The position numbers and the translations under genes are program-made. The notes under the pieces are model-generated. The model had not been told where the DNA came from, searched no databases, and was given only the letters and a program-made list of their open reading frames with translations. From an uncultured Coriobacteriales bacterium (GTDB taxonomy: Bacteria; Actinomycetota; Coriobacteriia; Coriobacteriales; UMGS124), in assembly GCA_934636245.1 (NCBI GenBank), contig CAKUAI010000002.1, positions 193,044-257,043 on the forward strand: 64,000 bases of DNA, in the 5' to 3' direction. Below are positions 44,078-52,223 of the stretch, in pieces. Each line of letters starts with the position of its first letter. Positions within the stretch are counted from its first letter, which is position 1.

Positions 44078-44668
44078 ATGAACTACGCCAACATCAAGTA
44101 TTGCGACATCGCCAATGGCCCCGGCGTGCGCACGACGCTCTTTGTCTCGGGGTGCCGGGTGCATTGCCCGGGGTGCTTCAACGAGGTGGCGTGGGACTTT
44201 TGCTCGGGTGAGGCGTTCGATGACGCGGTGGCGCAGCGCATCTGGGACAGTCTGGAGGCGCCATGGGTGGAAGGCATCACGGTGCTGGGAGGGGAGCCCT
44301 TCGAGCCTGAAAACCAGGCGGCGCTGCGGCCGTTTCTTGAGGAGACGCGCCGTCGCTTCCCTGCCAAGAGCATCTGGTGCTTCACGGGATACCTGCTTGA
44401 CCGCGACATCCTGCCCGTGGGTGGTCGCAAGCGCACGTCTGATACCGACGGCATGCTCGCATGCCTCGACGTGCTGGTAGACGGCCCTTTCCTGCAGGCC
44501 GAGTATGACATCTCCCTACGCTTCCGCGGCTCTGCCAACCAGCGCATCATCGACGTGCCTGCCACCGTCGCTGCCTATCAAGCGGCTCTCTCCCACAACG
44601 AAGACCCCTCCGCTTTCTCACCTGTCATCTGGCACGATCAGAAGCTCTACGAGACCCGCGGGTTGTAG
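44078..44668 (+). CDS. nrdG: Anaerobic ribonucleotide reductase activating protein
   Basis: This 196-residue radical-SAM enzyme generates the glycyl radical in NrdD. The cluster motif is CRVHCPGC (Cys26, Cys30, Cys33), preceded by DIANGPGVRTTLFVSG and followed by GGEPFEPEN. ATG follows GAGAAAGG. It lies 474 nt after nrdD, an unusually long gap for this pair, occupied by the nested inverted-repeat element. Confidence 0.96.
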   Translation: MNYANIKYCDIANGPGVRTTLFVSGCRVHCPGCFNEVAWDFCSGEAFDDAVAQRIWDSLEAPWVEGITVLGGEPFEPENQAALRPFLEETRRRFPAKSIWCFTGYLLDRDILPVGGRKRTSDTDGMLACLDVLVDGPFLQAEYDISLRFRGSANQRIIDVPATVAAYQAALSHNEDPSAFSPVIWHDQKLYETRGL

Positions 44669-44694
44669 TCGCACAACGCCTCGGCGCTGATCAA

Positions 44695-44798
44695 TTAACT
44701 CGGTTTCATCCGACTCGGGTAAAACCGAGTTAAAACTTGAATATGGCAGCTCTTCTCTTATACTTAACTCGGACAAAACCGAGTCGGAAGGAACCGAG
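44695..44798 (+). promoter_or_regulatory. Promoter with repeated palindromic operators ahead of the AAA ATPase gene
   Basis: Two 18-bp palindromes of form ACTCGGnnAAAACCGAGT lie at 44713-44730 and 44767-44784. Half-sites TTAACTCGGTTT (44695-44706) and ACCGAG (44792-44797) flank them. A promoter TTGAAT-16 bp-TATACT (44737-44764) sits between the two palindromes, so the second covers the transcription start and the last half-site reaches the ribosome-binding region. This is a strong autoregulation layout; the binder is inferred. Confidence 0.7.
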
Positions 44799-44800
44799 CT

Positions 44801-46186
44801 ATGGAGTTCATCGGACGCGAAGCGGAGAGAAAGAGGTTCAAGCGCCTGTTCTGCCAGGATGAGCAGGGGGTTGCGCTTGTGTATGGGCGCCGACGTGTGG
44901 GCAAAAGCGAGCTCATCAAACAGTGCATGCGTGAAAATGACACGCACGGTATTTACTACGAGTGCAAACAGACGTCGGAAGCCAACAACGTCGAGAGCCT
45001 GGCGGCGCTTGTGTCGGAGTGCTTTGGGTACCCGCCCTTGGCGTTCTCGGGCATTGAGGATGTGCTCAAGTTTGTGTTCGAGCAGGCCAAAGGGCGCAGC
45101 CTCGTTTTAGTGCTCGACGAATATCCTTACTTGCGAAAGACGATTACCGGGCTCGATAGCATCCTACAGTCGCTTATTGACTGCAATAAGGATGACTCGC
45201 ATCTCAAGCTTGTCCTCTGTGGCTCGTTCATCGATGTCATGAAGTCGCTGCTTGAGGCCCAAAACCCGTTGTATGGGCGCGTTGATGTGACGATTGACCT
45301 CAAGCCGATGGACTACTATGACTCGGCTCGCTTCTATCCGTCGTTCTCCAATGAGGACAAGGTACGGCTCTTCAGCGTGTTCGGCGGCATTCCGTATTAC
45401 AACTGCCTGATAGACCAGAGGCTGACGGTCAAAGAGAACTTGCTGGAACTCATTGTTGAGCCTGGTGCGAGACTTGAGAACGAGGTGCCCATGTACCTCG
45501 GTATGGAAATTGCCAAGATAGCCAATGCAAACGAGGTCTTTGGGGCGTTGGCTCAAGGGTACTCAAGGTATAAAGACATTTTTGACCAGTCGCACGTCTC
45601 AAGTGGCCCCGCGATGGTCGACGTGCTCGATAAGTTGACGCGGATGGAGCTAGTGCAAAAACAGGCTCCCATCAACGACCCTGAGAACAAGCGGCGCTCG
45701 AGTTATCGAATCGTGGACGGCCTGGCGTCGTTTTACTATCGGTACGTGTTCCGCTATGCCTCACAGCGCAGCTTTATGGATACTGAGACGTTCTATGCGC
45801 GGTATATTGAGGATGATCTTGAAACGCGCTATGTCCCTCATGCTTTCGAGGACATATGTCGCCAGTATCTCATCCGACAAAACAAGACCGGCAGGCTGCC
45901 TGAGGCGTTCGATCTCATCGGCAGGTATTCCTACGACGATCCGGTGCACAAGCGCAACGGCGAGTTCGATGTCGTGACGCATGATCCGAATGGATACGCC
46001 TTCTACGAGGCAAAGTTCCGTACGACTCCTGTCACAGCGTCCATGATTGCCGAAGAAATCGCCCAGGTGCAGGCAACGGGTCTCGACTGTTATAAATACG
46101 GTTTCTTTTCACGCTCGGGATTTGCGGCTCAGGCTGATGAGCGGACCATCCTTATTGATCTCAAGGAGATGTACGAGGGGATATAG
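44801..46186 (+). CDS. AAA ATPase with winged helix and DUF234 nuclease-like domain
   Basis: The 461-residue protein matches the 'archaeal ATPase' type: Walker A GRRRVGKS (29-36), Walker B LVLDEYPYL (about 105-113), and a sensor region CGSFIDVM. A winged-helix segment (about 265-320) and a DUF234 domain with a PD-(D/E)XK-like pattern (GEFDVV ... AFYEAKF) complete it. Its biological role is unknown in general. Base composition is lower in GC than its neighbours, suggesting acquisition. The winged helix could bind the operators just upstream. Confidence 0.87.
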   Translation: MEFIGREAERKRFKRLFCQDEQGVALVYGRRRVGKSELIKQCMRENDTHGIYYECKQTSEANNVESLAALVSECFGYPPLAFSGIEDVLKFVFEQAKGRSLVLVLDEYPYLRKTITGLDSILQSLIDCNKDDSHLKLVLCGSFIDVMKSLLEAQNPLYGRVDVTIDLKPMDYYDSARFYPSFSNEDKVRLFSVFGGIPYYNCLIDQRLTVKENLLELIVEPGARLENEVPMYLGMEIAKIANANEVFGALAQGYSRYKDIFDQSHVSSGPAMVDVLDKLTRMELVQKQAPINDPENKRRSSYRIVDGLASFYYRYVFRYASQRSFMDTETFYARYIEDDLETRYVPHAFEDICRQYLIRQNKTGRLPEAFDLIGRYSYDDPVHKRNGEFDVVTHDPNGYAFYEAKFRTTPVTASMIAEEIAQVQATGLDCYKYGFFSRSGFAAQADERTILIDLKEMYEGI

Positions 46187-46214
46187 GAACTTCCGTTTGA
46201 CAGAATTTTGATTG

Positions 46215-46249
46215 AGCAGGATGCCCTCCTCGGAGGACATCCTGCTTTT
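46215..46249 (+). terminator. Terminator of the AAA ATPase gene
   Basis: AGCAGGATG...CCTCC pairs with GGAGG...CATCCTGCT around a 2-nt loop, and TTTT follows. Confidence 0.9.
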
Positions 46250-46264
46250 CTCTGTAACTCACAG

Positions 46265-47686
46265 CTATGAGACAGCCACTTCTGCCTGCTTCCCTTGTGC
46301 CGCGCGCTCTTCGACCCTGGTCAGCCTGCGGCGCCAGCCGCCGCGCAGGTAGTAGATCAGGCTCACAAGGCCTGTTGTGGTCCAAGACACCGGGTAGGCC
46401 ATGGCCACGCCGAGGGCGCCGGGCATGAAGGTGCTGGCCCCGAAGATCCATGCCACGCGCAGCAGGCACACGCCTACGACAATGATGAGCATGGGTTTGA
46501 GCGTCTCGCCCGTGCCGCGCACCGCGCTTGTAAGCACCTGGGCAAAGATGAAGGGGAAGTATCCCGGCACAAGCATGTACAGGAACGTGAGCGTGTCGGG
46601 CAGAAGGCTCGTGTCCGAGGTGAAGATGCCCGAAATCTGGGGCGCAAACATGAGAATGAGTGCGGCAAGCGGCAGGGTGAAGGCGAAGCACATTCCCAGC
46701 GTTACCCATACGCTGCGCTTGGCGCGCGCTATGTCGCCGACGCCATAGCACTGCCCCATGAAGGTCGTGGCCCCCAGGGAGAAGGCGTCCAGGACGAGCC
46801 ACAGCGCCATGTTGCACTTGCCGCACACGGCAAACGCCGACACGATATGGGTTCCGCACGCGTTCACGCCTGTCTGGATGACCATGTTGCTGATTGAGAA
46901 CATGCTCATCTGGATGCCGGTGGGCAGGCCGATGCCCACGACCTTGCCGAGCATCCTGCGCGAGAAGCCGATGCGGCGCAGCTCGACGCGGTAGGCTTCT
47001 TGCGAGCGCACAAGCGTCACCATGACGAGTATGCCGCTGACGGCGATGGCAATCACCGTTGCGCTTGCAGAGCCTGCCACACCCCATCCGAGCACGACGA
47101 CAAAGAGCACCTCAAGGACGATGTTGACGAGCGAGCAGGCGATGAGGAAGTAGAAGGGCCGCTTCGAGTCGCCCACAGAGCGCAAGATGGACGCGCCCAT
47201 GTTGTACATCATCATGAACGTCATGCCGATGAGCTGGATGCGGACAAAGGTGAGCGCGTACTCCATGTTTTCCGGCGGCGTTTGCATGAGGCGCAAGAGC
47301 GGCTCGGCCAGAGGCAGGCCCACGACTGTGATGAGCAAGCCCACTGCCAGGGCGAACGCGAGGGCGGTGTGCACGGCCTCGCTCACGCGCTTCTTGTCGC
47401 CCGCGCCCCAGTACTGGCTGATGATGATGGTCGCGCCTGTTGACAGGCCCACAAAGAAGTCGATGAACAGGCTGAGCAGGGGCTGGGTCGAGTCGACCGC
47501 GCCCAGGGCGGCCGAGCCCACGGCGTGTCCCACCACGGCGGCGTCCACGTAGTAATAGAGCTGCTGGAACAGGTTTCCGCCCATGATGGGCAGAACGAAG
47601 AGCAGGACTTTCTTCCATACCGGACCGTGCAGGATGTCGAGAGCTTCCTTCTCGCCGCCCTTCTTGGGCCACATCTTCTTTGCCAT
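46265..47686 (-). CDS. MATE-family multidrug/cation antiporter
   Basis: This 473-residue membrane exporter has 12 predicted segments in two similar halves. The N-half begins WKKVLLFVLPIMGGNLFQQLYYYVDAAVVGHAVG and contains GATIIISQYWGAGD, signatures of the NorM/DinF superfamily. It probably extrudes cationic compounds with Na+ or H+ influx; the substrate is unknown. It starts 3 nt after the stop of a 42-codon remnant ORF, whose end provides its ribosome-binding region. Confidence 0.93.
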   Translation of the reverse strand: MAKKMWPKKGGEKEALDILHGPVWKKVLLFVLPIMGGNLFQQLYYYVDAAVVGHAVGSAALGAVDSTQPLLSLFIDFFVGLSTGATIIISQYWGAGDKKRVSEAVHTALAFALAVGLLITVVGLPLAEPLLRLMQTPPENMEYALTFVRIQLIGMTFMMMYNMGASILRSVGDSKRPFYFLIACSLVNIVLEVLFVVVLGWGVAGSASATVIAIAVSGILVMVTLVRSQEAYRVELRRIGFSRRMLGKVVGIGLPTGIQMSMFSISNMVIQTGVNACGTHIVSAFAVCGKCNMALWLVLDAFSLGATTFMGQCYGVGDIARAKRSVWVTLGMCFAFTLPLAALILMFAPQISGIFTSDTSLLPDTLTFLYMLVPGYFPFIFAQVLTSAVRGTGETLKPMLIIVVGVCLLRVAWIFGASTFMPGALGVAMAYPVSWTTTGLVSLIYYLRGGWRRRLTRVEERAAQGKQAEVAVS

Positions 47687-47689
47687 GAC

Positions 47690-47818
47690 TTATCCCACGC
47701 TTACCTCTCCGGCCAGGACGCGCACGTCGCTATCGGCTGAGACATATTGAACGGGGAGGAAGTCGAACGCGTTCGGCGACGGCATGATGCAGGTTAAATC
47801 AAGCATGGCGAGCTTCAT
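47690..47818 (-). pseudogene. In-frame remnant of an aldo/keto reductase gene
   Basis: This 42-codon ORF begins like the aldo/keto reductase at 52224-53255 (PSPNAFDFLPVQ against TPQNAFGALPIQ). It then jumps to that protein's last ten residues, RVLAGEVSVG. A 36-bp stretch covering the C-terminal end (47689-47724) is identical to 52223-52258. The 5' leader also resembles the intact gene's leader (TTCCTCTCCCCA; GGGAGG). About 300 codons are missing but the frame is kept. It may survive as a leader ORF for the MATE gene. Confidence 0.75.
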
Positions 47819-48081
47819 GGCGGTTCCTCTCCCCAAGTCCGACGTGCATTTCTGCAAGGTTACCATCTGCCACCTGAAAAGCCATACATGTAAACGGGAG
47901 GTGAACGGTTAGCAAGGGGAACGGCATGGTGTGCGAGTGCCCACGGTTACGTCTGGCTTGGTTCAAGTCAGTCCGAATGAAGTGGGGCTTTTTGGATGAC
48001 ATTTGACGTTGCGCTTCTGAAATGCCTTGAAGTAGGTAAGGGGTGGAGGATGTGGGAAGCCTGTCTTTTGTCGGTAACCTC
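47819..48081. other. Degenerate copy of the aldo/keto reductase leader and neighbour start
   Basis: Segments such as AAACGGGAGGTG and GCAAGGGGAACGGC repeat the sequence found at 53330-53364 between the intact reductase and the Gx transporter. Here the equivalent of the TTG start codon reads TTA. Homology ends near 47925; no gene is supported in the remainder. Confidence 0.6.
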
Positions 48082-48128
48082 AAAAAGCGGGTTCCCAGCA
48101 GCAAAAGAAAACTGCCTCGGGAACCCGC
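48082..48128 (-). terminator. Terminator of the exported-protein gene
   Basis: GCGGGTTCCC and GGGAACCCGC form a perfect 10-bp stem with a 22-nt loop, followed on the minus strand by TTTTT, 42 nt after the stop at 48170. Confidence 0.8.
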
Positions 48129-48169
48129 CGTATGAAGATTGGAAATTGGCTTCTCGTTGTCTCGGGCCC

Positions 48170-48745
48170 CTATTTCACGCCGCTATACAGCGTGGTGCCA
48201 CTGATGCTACCCCAAAGAACTCGCGTGTCGGAGGTTAGGCCCCAAGCATCGGAGTAGTAGATACGCTGTTCGCAGTATTTGGACGAGAATGAAAGCTCGC
48301 AGTTGTTGACTTGCATCGCCACAGTGCTATACCAGTTGCTGTGTTGACGAATGATATTGTAGTTACTGACGTCAATCGTAAAGCCAGAGTTGACGGTGAG
48401 GTTATACCAGTAGATATCCCAGCTTCCGTATCCGCTGCCGAGGCTTGTGGAGCGGCTTTTGTCCTGAACGGGTTCTGCAACAATTGTGGCTTCGGTTCCG
48501 TCCGGCAAAAGCACTGTCGCCTCTTGTTTTTCCGCGAGAGTCAGGTCAAACTGGCAGACGCTCCCTTCATCTGCCAAAGCCAAAGAGGGAACGACAGTTT
48601 CGGATGCTGCTGCAATGATACCCATTGCAGCTACGGAAAGGAACGTCCTTCGTGTGCAGCGCGTTGACAGGTTTATGAATTGTCCTTTCTGTCTGTTGTT
48701 TGCCTGAGGCGTTCGCCCCATTGCCAAGGTACGAAAGGAAATCAA
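48170..48745 (-). CDS. Exported protein with twin-arginine-like signal (DUF5626-like)
   Basis: The 191-residue product has a long n-region, TRRTFLSVAAMGIIAAASE (twin-arginine-like) and a probable cut after SLALA. The mature domain is aromatic-rich and contains FDLTLAEKQEATV and SWDIYWYNLTVNSGFTIDVSN, which recall DUF5626 proteins (tentative). The start is TTG at 48745, with GTAGGAG 6 nt upstream. It is divergent from an ABC transporter and two-component genes, and is AT-richer than housekeeping neighbours. Function is unknown. Confidence 0.72.
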   Translation of the reverse strand: MISFRTLAMGRTPQANNRQKGQFINLSTRCTRRTFLSVAAMGIIAAASETVVPSLALADEGSVCQFDLTLAEKQEATVLLPDGTEATIVAEPVQDKSRSTSLGSGYGSWDIYWYNLTVNSGFTIDVSNYNIIRQHSNWYSTVAMQVNNCELSFSSKYCEQRIYYSDAWGLTSDTRVLWGSISGTTLYSGVK

Positions 48746-48788
48746 AGGAATCTCCTACTTCCATCAAAGTTTGATTGAGGAAAGTCCC

Positions 48789-48831
48789 AAGAACCTGCCT
48801 AGGAATGCAATGCGTTTCTAGGCAGGTTCTT
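48789..48831. promoter_or_regulatory. 14-bp inverted repeat in a divergent promoter region
   Basis: AAGAACCTGCCTAG (48789-48802) and its perfect complement (48818-48831) flank a 15-nt loop between the divergent starts at 48745 and 48889. No T-run follows on either side, so an operator is more likely than a terminator. Confidence 0.5.
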
Positions 48832-48888
48832 TACTGTCGGCGGCTATCTTGTAGACATGAAGAGAGTCGAGGCGACAAGGAGGTGGCC

Positions 48889-49800
48889 ATGAATACCGGT
48901 TCAATGAAATCCGAGTCTTCCATCGCCCTAGAAGCTCGTGAGCTGCAGGTCATCGGCGGAAAGAAGGTGTTGCTCGATGGATTTGACCTGGTTTTGCGTC
49001 GGGGCGAGGTGCATGCTCTGATCGGCAAGAACGGGACGGGCAAGAGCACACTGCTCAAAGTGCTTGCTGGTATGAGGGTGCCTGGTTCGGGGATTGTTGA
49101 GGCGCATGGCAGCCGCATCGGCGCCCTGATTGAGGAGCCATCCTTTTTCCCGGAGCTGACGGGATTGGCCAATGCTGAATACTTGGCGTGCGTGTTGGGC
49201 GTGGCCGACCCGAAAAAGGAGGCTCGACGCGTCCTTGAACTTGTGGGGTTGAAGGGTGAGATTTGCGAAGAAATAGTCGGGGATTATTCCAAGGGTCAAA
49301 GGCAGAGGCTGGGGATTGGGCTCGCCCTCATCGGCGACCCCGCTGTGCTGTTGCTCGATGAACCGTTCAATTTCATTGACGTGTCGGGAGTCTGTTCTAT
49401 GAAGGCGGCCTTTCGGCAGATTGCCCTAAGACGAGGGACGGCGATTCTCATCGCCTCGCACGTTTGCGACCACGTTGTTGGGCTTGCAGATCAGTTTTCC
49501 TTTATCGCCGACGGCGGATCTGTGTTCCATGAGAGTGCGCAGGAAATAGAAAGGCTCTGTGAGAGGTATGTCTTGCTGGAAACGGCAGACCCTGAGCGCG
49601 CCCTCGCGGTAATGGAACGCAGTGACGAAAAGTACGATGCCGTTTTAGACAATTCAGGTGGCATACGAATCCGAGCAAAGACTGTGCCAGCGAAATTGCT
49701 TCAAGAACTCGATGCGGCAGGAGTCGTGGTGGGCGAGGTACGTTCGTACGGGGAGTCCTATGAAGAGCTGTTTTGTAGGCTTTCGGATTCGGGGAGGTGA
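48889..49800 (+). CDS. ABC transporter ATP-binding protein
   Basis: This 303-residue ATPase has Walker A GKNGTGKST, signature YSKGQRQRLGIG, Walker B AVLLLDEPFNFID and an SH H-loop. An additional C-terminal region of about 80 residues is typical of bacitracin/lantibiotic immunity ATPases (BcrA/LanF). ATG follows AAGGAGG. It forms a unit with the permease 6 nt downstream and the histidine kinase beyond. Confidence 0.9.
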   Translation: MNTGSMKSESSIALEARELQVIGGKKVLLDGFDLVLRRGEVHALIGKNGTGKSTLLKVLAGMRVPGSGIVEAHGSRIGALIEEPSFFPELTGLANAEYLACVLGVADPKKEARRVLELVGLKGEICEEIVGDYSKGQRQRLGIGLALIGDPAVLLLDEPFNFIDVSGVCSMKAAFRQIALRRGTAILIASHVCDHVVGLADQFSFIADGGSVFHESAQEIERLCERYVLLETADPERALAVMERSDEKYDAVLDNSGGIRIRAKTVPAKLLQELDAAGVVVGEVRSYGESYEELFCRLSDSGR

Positions 49801-49806
49801 TTCGCG

Positions 49807-50556
49807 ATGCTCTCTGTTTTCAACGTTGCAGCGGCGGAGGGACGTCGACTGAAGGCCGGCTTCTGGCCCCTATTCTTTGGTATCGAGACGGTCGTATTCG
49901 CTGTTGTGGGGACATGGATGCAGGCGGCCTCGTGGCAACTGGGTGATGGGTCGAACGAAAACGTGGGTGCTTTGCTCCCGTGGGTGGGAACATCCAGCTT
50001 GTTTGTGGGCGTGACGGTCTGCAATGCGCTCCTGCGTGGCGCGGTGACTCGCGCAGACTCTAATTACCTCAGATCAACAAGAGATCGGCTTGTCTCTGCT
50101 GCCGTGCACGTGCTGTTGTCTCTGGTGATTTCGGCTGCTGTCGTTTGCCTTGGTGTTGCTACCGGGCTGATAGTCCGTGCGCTATTTGGATTGCCTTTTG
50201 TTGAAAGGGATCCGGTTGCCATGCTTGCTTGGATATGCCAGGCGGCTATGGTTGCATGGCTCGAGTGTCTCGTTGGGCTTTGCATTGGATATGCGAGTAG
50301 GAGTTTTGGGGCTGCGGCAGTAACCATGGCATTGGTGTCGCTCGGCGTTCCCGGAGGCATTCTGGCTCTTCCCGTGACGGCATGCGGTTTTAAAGCGGCC
50401 GGAACTTGGCTCGTGGAAAACCAGCCGAACACATGGTTTGCCGTGCTTGCGCGAGACGGGGTGTTGAATGGTCCCACCCTGGCTGTGGTAACGGTGTTCT
50501 GTGCCGTGCTGGTCTTCGCTCTTTTGGTTATCGCCGCGCGTCGCAAGCTTAAGTAG
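49807..50556 (+). CDS. ABC transporter permease (LanE/LanG-like)
   Basis: This 249-residue membrane protein has six hydrophobic segments and begins MLSVFNVAAAEGRRLKAGFWP, like lantibiotic-immunity permeases. ATG follows GGGAGGTG. It is coupled with the ATPase before it; the complex probably removes a toxic peptide from the membrane, judged by context only. Confidence 0.83.
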   Translation: MLSVFNVAAAEGRRLKAGFWPLFFGIETVVFAVVGTWMQAASWQLGDGSNENVGALLPWVGTSSLFVGVTVCNALLRGAVTRADSNYLRSTRDRLVSAAVHVLLSLVISAAVVCLGVATGLIVRALFGLPFVERDPVAMLAWICQAAMVAWLECLVGLCIGYASRSFGAAAVTMALVSLGVPGGILALPVTACGFKAAGTWLVENQPNTWFAVLARDGVLNGPTLAVVTVFCAVLVFALLVIAARRKLK

Positions 50557-50566
50557 GTGAAACGCT

Positions 50567-51496
50567 GTGGAAAGTTCTTCCTGGTGCATTGCGTGCATCG
50601 CGCTGGCAATAGCATTGGCCGTCTTTGCGTGTGCAATCTGCCTTCTCGCAAGGTCGCTTGATGATTTGATTAAGCAATTGGACCAGGTAAACAAAGGGGA
50701 ACGTCAAAGCATCGAGGTGTATTCTCGGAACCGTCGGGTCGTGGCAGCCGCTCAGCTGATAAACAGCGGGTATGAGCGCTTCCAAGAGAAACTCGACGCA
50801 AAAGACGACGACTTGAATAAGCTCAATGAGGAGCTTGCCTTTTTCTCGCATGACATTAGGACCCCGACGGCTGTGATACAGGGATATATGGAACTGCTTG
50901 AAATCGATGAGGACGAGGACAATCGCCGTGGGTATCGCAACAGGATTCGAGAGAAGCTGGCTTCGATGCGTGCAATGATTGACGAGCTGTGCGATTACTC
51001 GATCATCGCTGCGAACAACGAAACGTCCTCTTGTAAGAGCGTTGCGGTGTACGAGCTGCTTTGCTCTGTGTTAGCCGACCACTATGAGGCGTTTTCAGCA
51101 AGGGGATGGGAGCCTCGGATTGCGTTTGACGACGAGGGCTATTGTGTGATGTGCCCCGAAGGAGATTTGAGACGCGTGTTTTCAAATCTGGTGGGAAATA
51201 TCTTGAAGTACAGTGCAGCGGAACCCCACATTGTCCTGCATGACAATGTCCTGCGCATCTCGAATGAAGTGACGGATCCCGATGGGATTGATACGACAAG
51301 GATGTTTGATCGTTTTTGGCGCGGGGATTCGGCGAGGTCGGGAAATGGCAACGGCCTGGGCTTGGCCGTTGCACGGGCATTGTGCGAACGGATGGGCGTG
51401 GGAATCGAAGCCTTCCTGCATGGTGGCGTTCTGAATGTGGAGCTGACTTTTCCCAAGGAGGAAAGGGTCACTGACCTTGTGGGAAGGCAAGTCTAA
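50567..51496 (+). CDS. Sensor histidine kinase
   Basis: The 309-residue kinase has one N-terminal membrane segment (about 6-28), a coiled linker, the H-box FFSHDIRTP (His95), N-box NLVGNILKY and G-box NGNGLGLAVARAL. The near absence of an extracellular domain makes it an intramembrane-sensing type like those paired with antimicrobial-peptide ABC transporters. GTG start after AGGTG. Its last 29 nt overlap the 3' end of the response-regulator gene on the other strand. Confidence 0.92.
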   Translation: MESSSWCIACIALAIALAVFACAICLLARSLDDLIKQLDQVNKGERQSIEVYSRNRRVVAAAQLINSGYERFQEKLDAKDDDLNKLNEELAFFSHDIRTPTAVIQGYMELLEIDEDEDNRRGYRNRIREKLASMRAMIDELCDYSIIAANNETSSCKSVAVYELLCSVLADHYEAFSARGWEPRIAFDDEGYCVMCPEGDLRRVFSNLVGNILKYSAAEPHIVLHDNVLRISNEVTDPDGIDTTRMFDRFWRGDSARSGNGNGLGLAVARALCERMGVGIEAFLHGGVLNVELTFPKEERVTDLVGRQV

Positions 51497-52187
51497 AGCC
51501 TATGCCCCAAACGGTGTTGATATACGCGTCGGTGCCAGTCGGCCGCAGCTTTGCCCGAATGTTCGCGATGTGAGCATCGGCGGTCTTGTCGCCGCGATCG
51601 ACCCCATCGTTGCGGGCGGTATTGGCGATTTCGCCACGGGTGAACACGCGCCCAGGATGTCGAACGAGCAGCTCTAAGATTTCGAACTCTGTTCGGGTTA
51701 GCTTCACGGGGGTGCCATCGACGAGGAACTCCCGTGAAGCAGGGATAAGGGTCCATTGTCCAAACGAAAGCCCATTGTCGGCGCCGCAAGAAGTGCCGCT
51801 CGGTGCGGCTCGACGCAGACATGCCTCAATTCGAGCCAGGAGTTCTTCGAGCTCAAAGGGTTTGACCAGGTAGTCGTCGGCGCCCATTCTGAGCAGGCCA
51901 ACTTTGTCGACAAGTGCACCCTTCGCCGACGTTACGACAATCGGGGCATTGGATTTGCTGCGAAACAGCGTGATGAACTCTTCTCCCGACAGGCCAGGAA
52001 GCATGAGATCGCTCACGACAATGTCGAAGGGCGGGTGGCCTCCGGTCAATTCAAAACAACGCAGGGAGGCTTCGGTCCCCGAATACGCCTGCGTGCATGC
52101 GTAGCCGTGAAGTCGAAGGAACGAGGCGATGACGCCGGACAGGTCGACGTCATCTTCCACAATCAGCACAGAAGTGTTTTCAGCCAT
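51468..52187 (-). CDS. OmpR-family response regulator
   Basis: The 239-residue regulator has a receiver domain with the phospho-acceptor Asp60 (DIVVSDLMLPGLSG), EDD near the start and the conserved Lys in DYLVKPFE. A C-terminal winged helix (about 140-236) ends in RPTGTDAYINTVWGIGFRL. It is presumably the partner of the kinase at 50567-51496, yet lies on the opposite strand with overlapping ends. It is 36 nt downstream of the aldo/keto reductase on the same strand and may be transcribed with it. Confidence 0.94.
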   Translation of the reverse strand: MAENTSVLIVEDDVDLSGVIASFLRLHGYACTQAYSGTEASLRCFELTGGHPPFDIVVSDLMLPGLSGEEFITLFRSKSNAPIVVTSAKGALVDKVGLLRMGADDYLVKPFELEELLARIEACLRRAAPSGTSCGADNGLSFGQWTLIPASREFLVDGTPVKLTRTEFEILELLVRHPGRVFTRGEIANTARNDGVDRGDKTADAHIANIRAKLRPTGTDAYINTVWGIGFRLAFPQGQ

Positions 52188-52223
52188 ACGTCATTGCCTC
52201 GTTCCTGTTTACATCCGTGGGGC

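Noticed and set aside
47925..48005. 27-codon ORF starting at ATG 47925
   Set aside because: It has AAGGGG upstream, but this region is a degenerate copy of the Gx gene leader and the peptide shows no recognisable feature.
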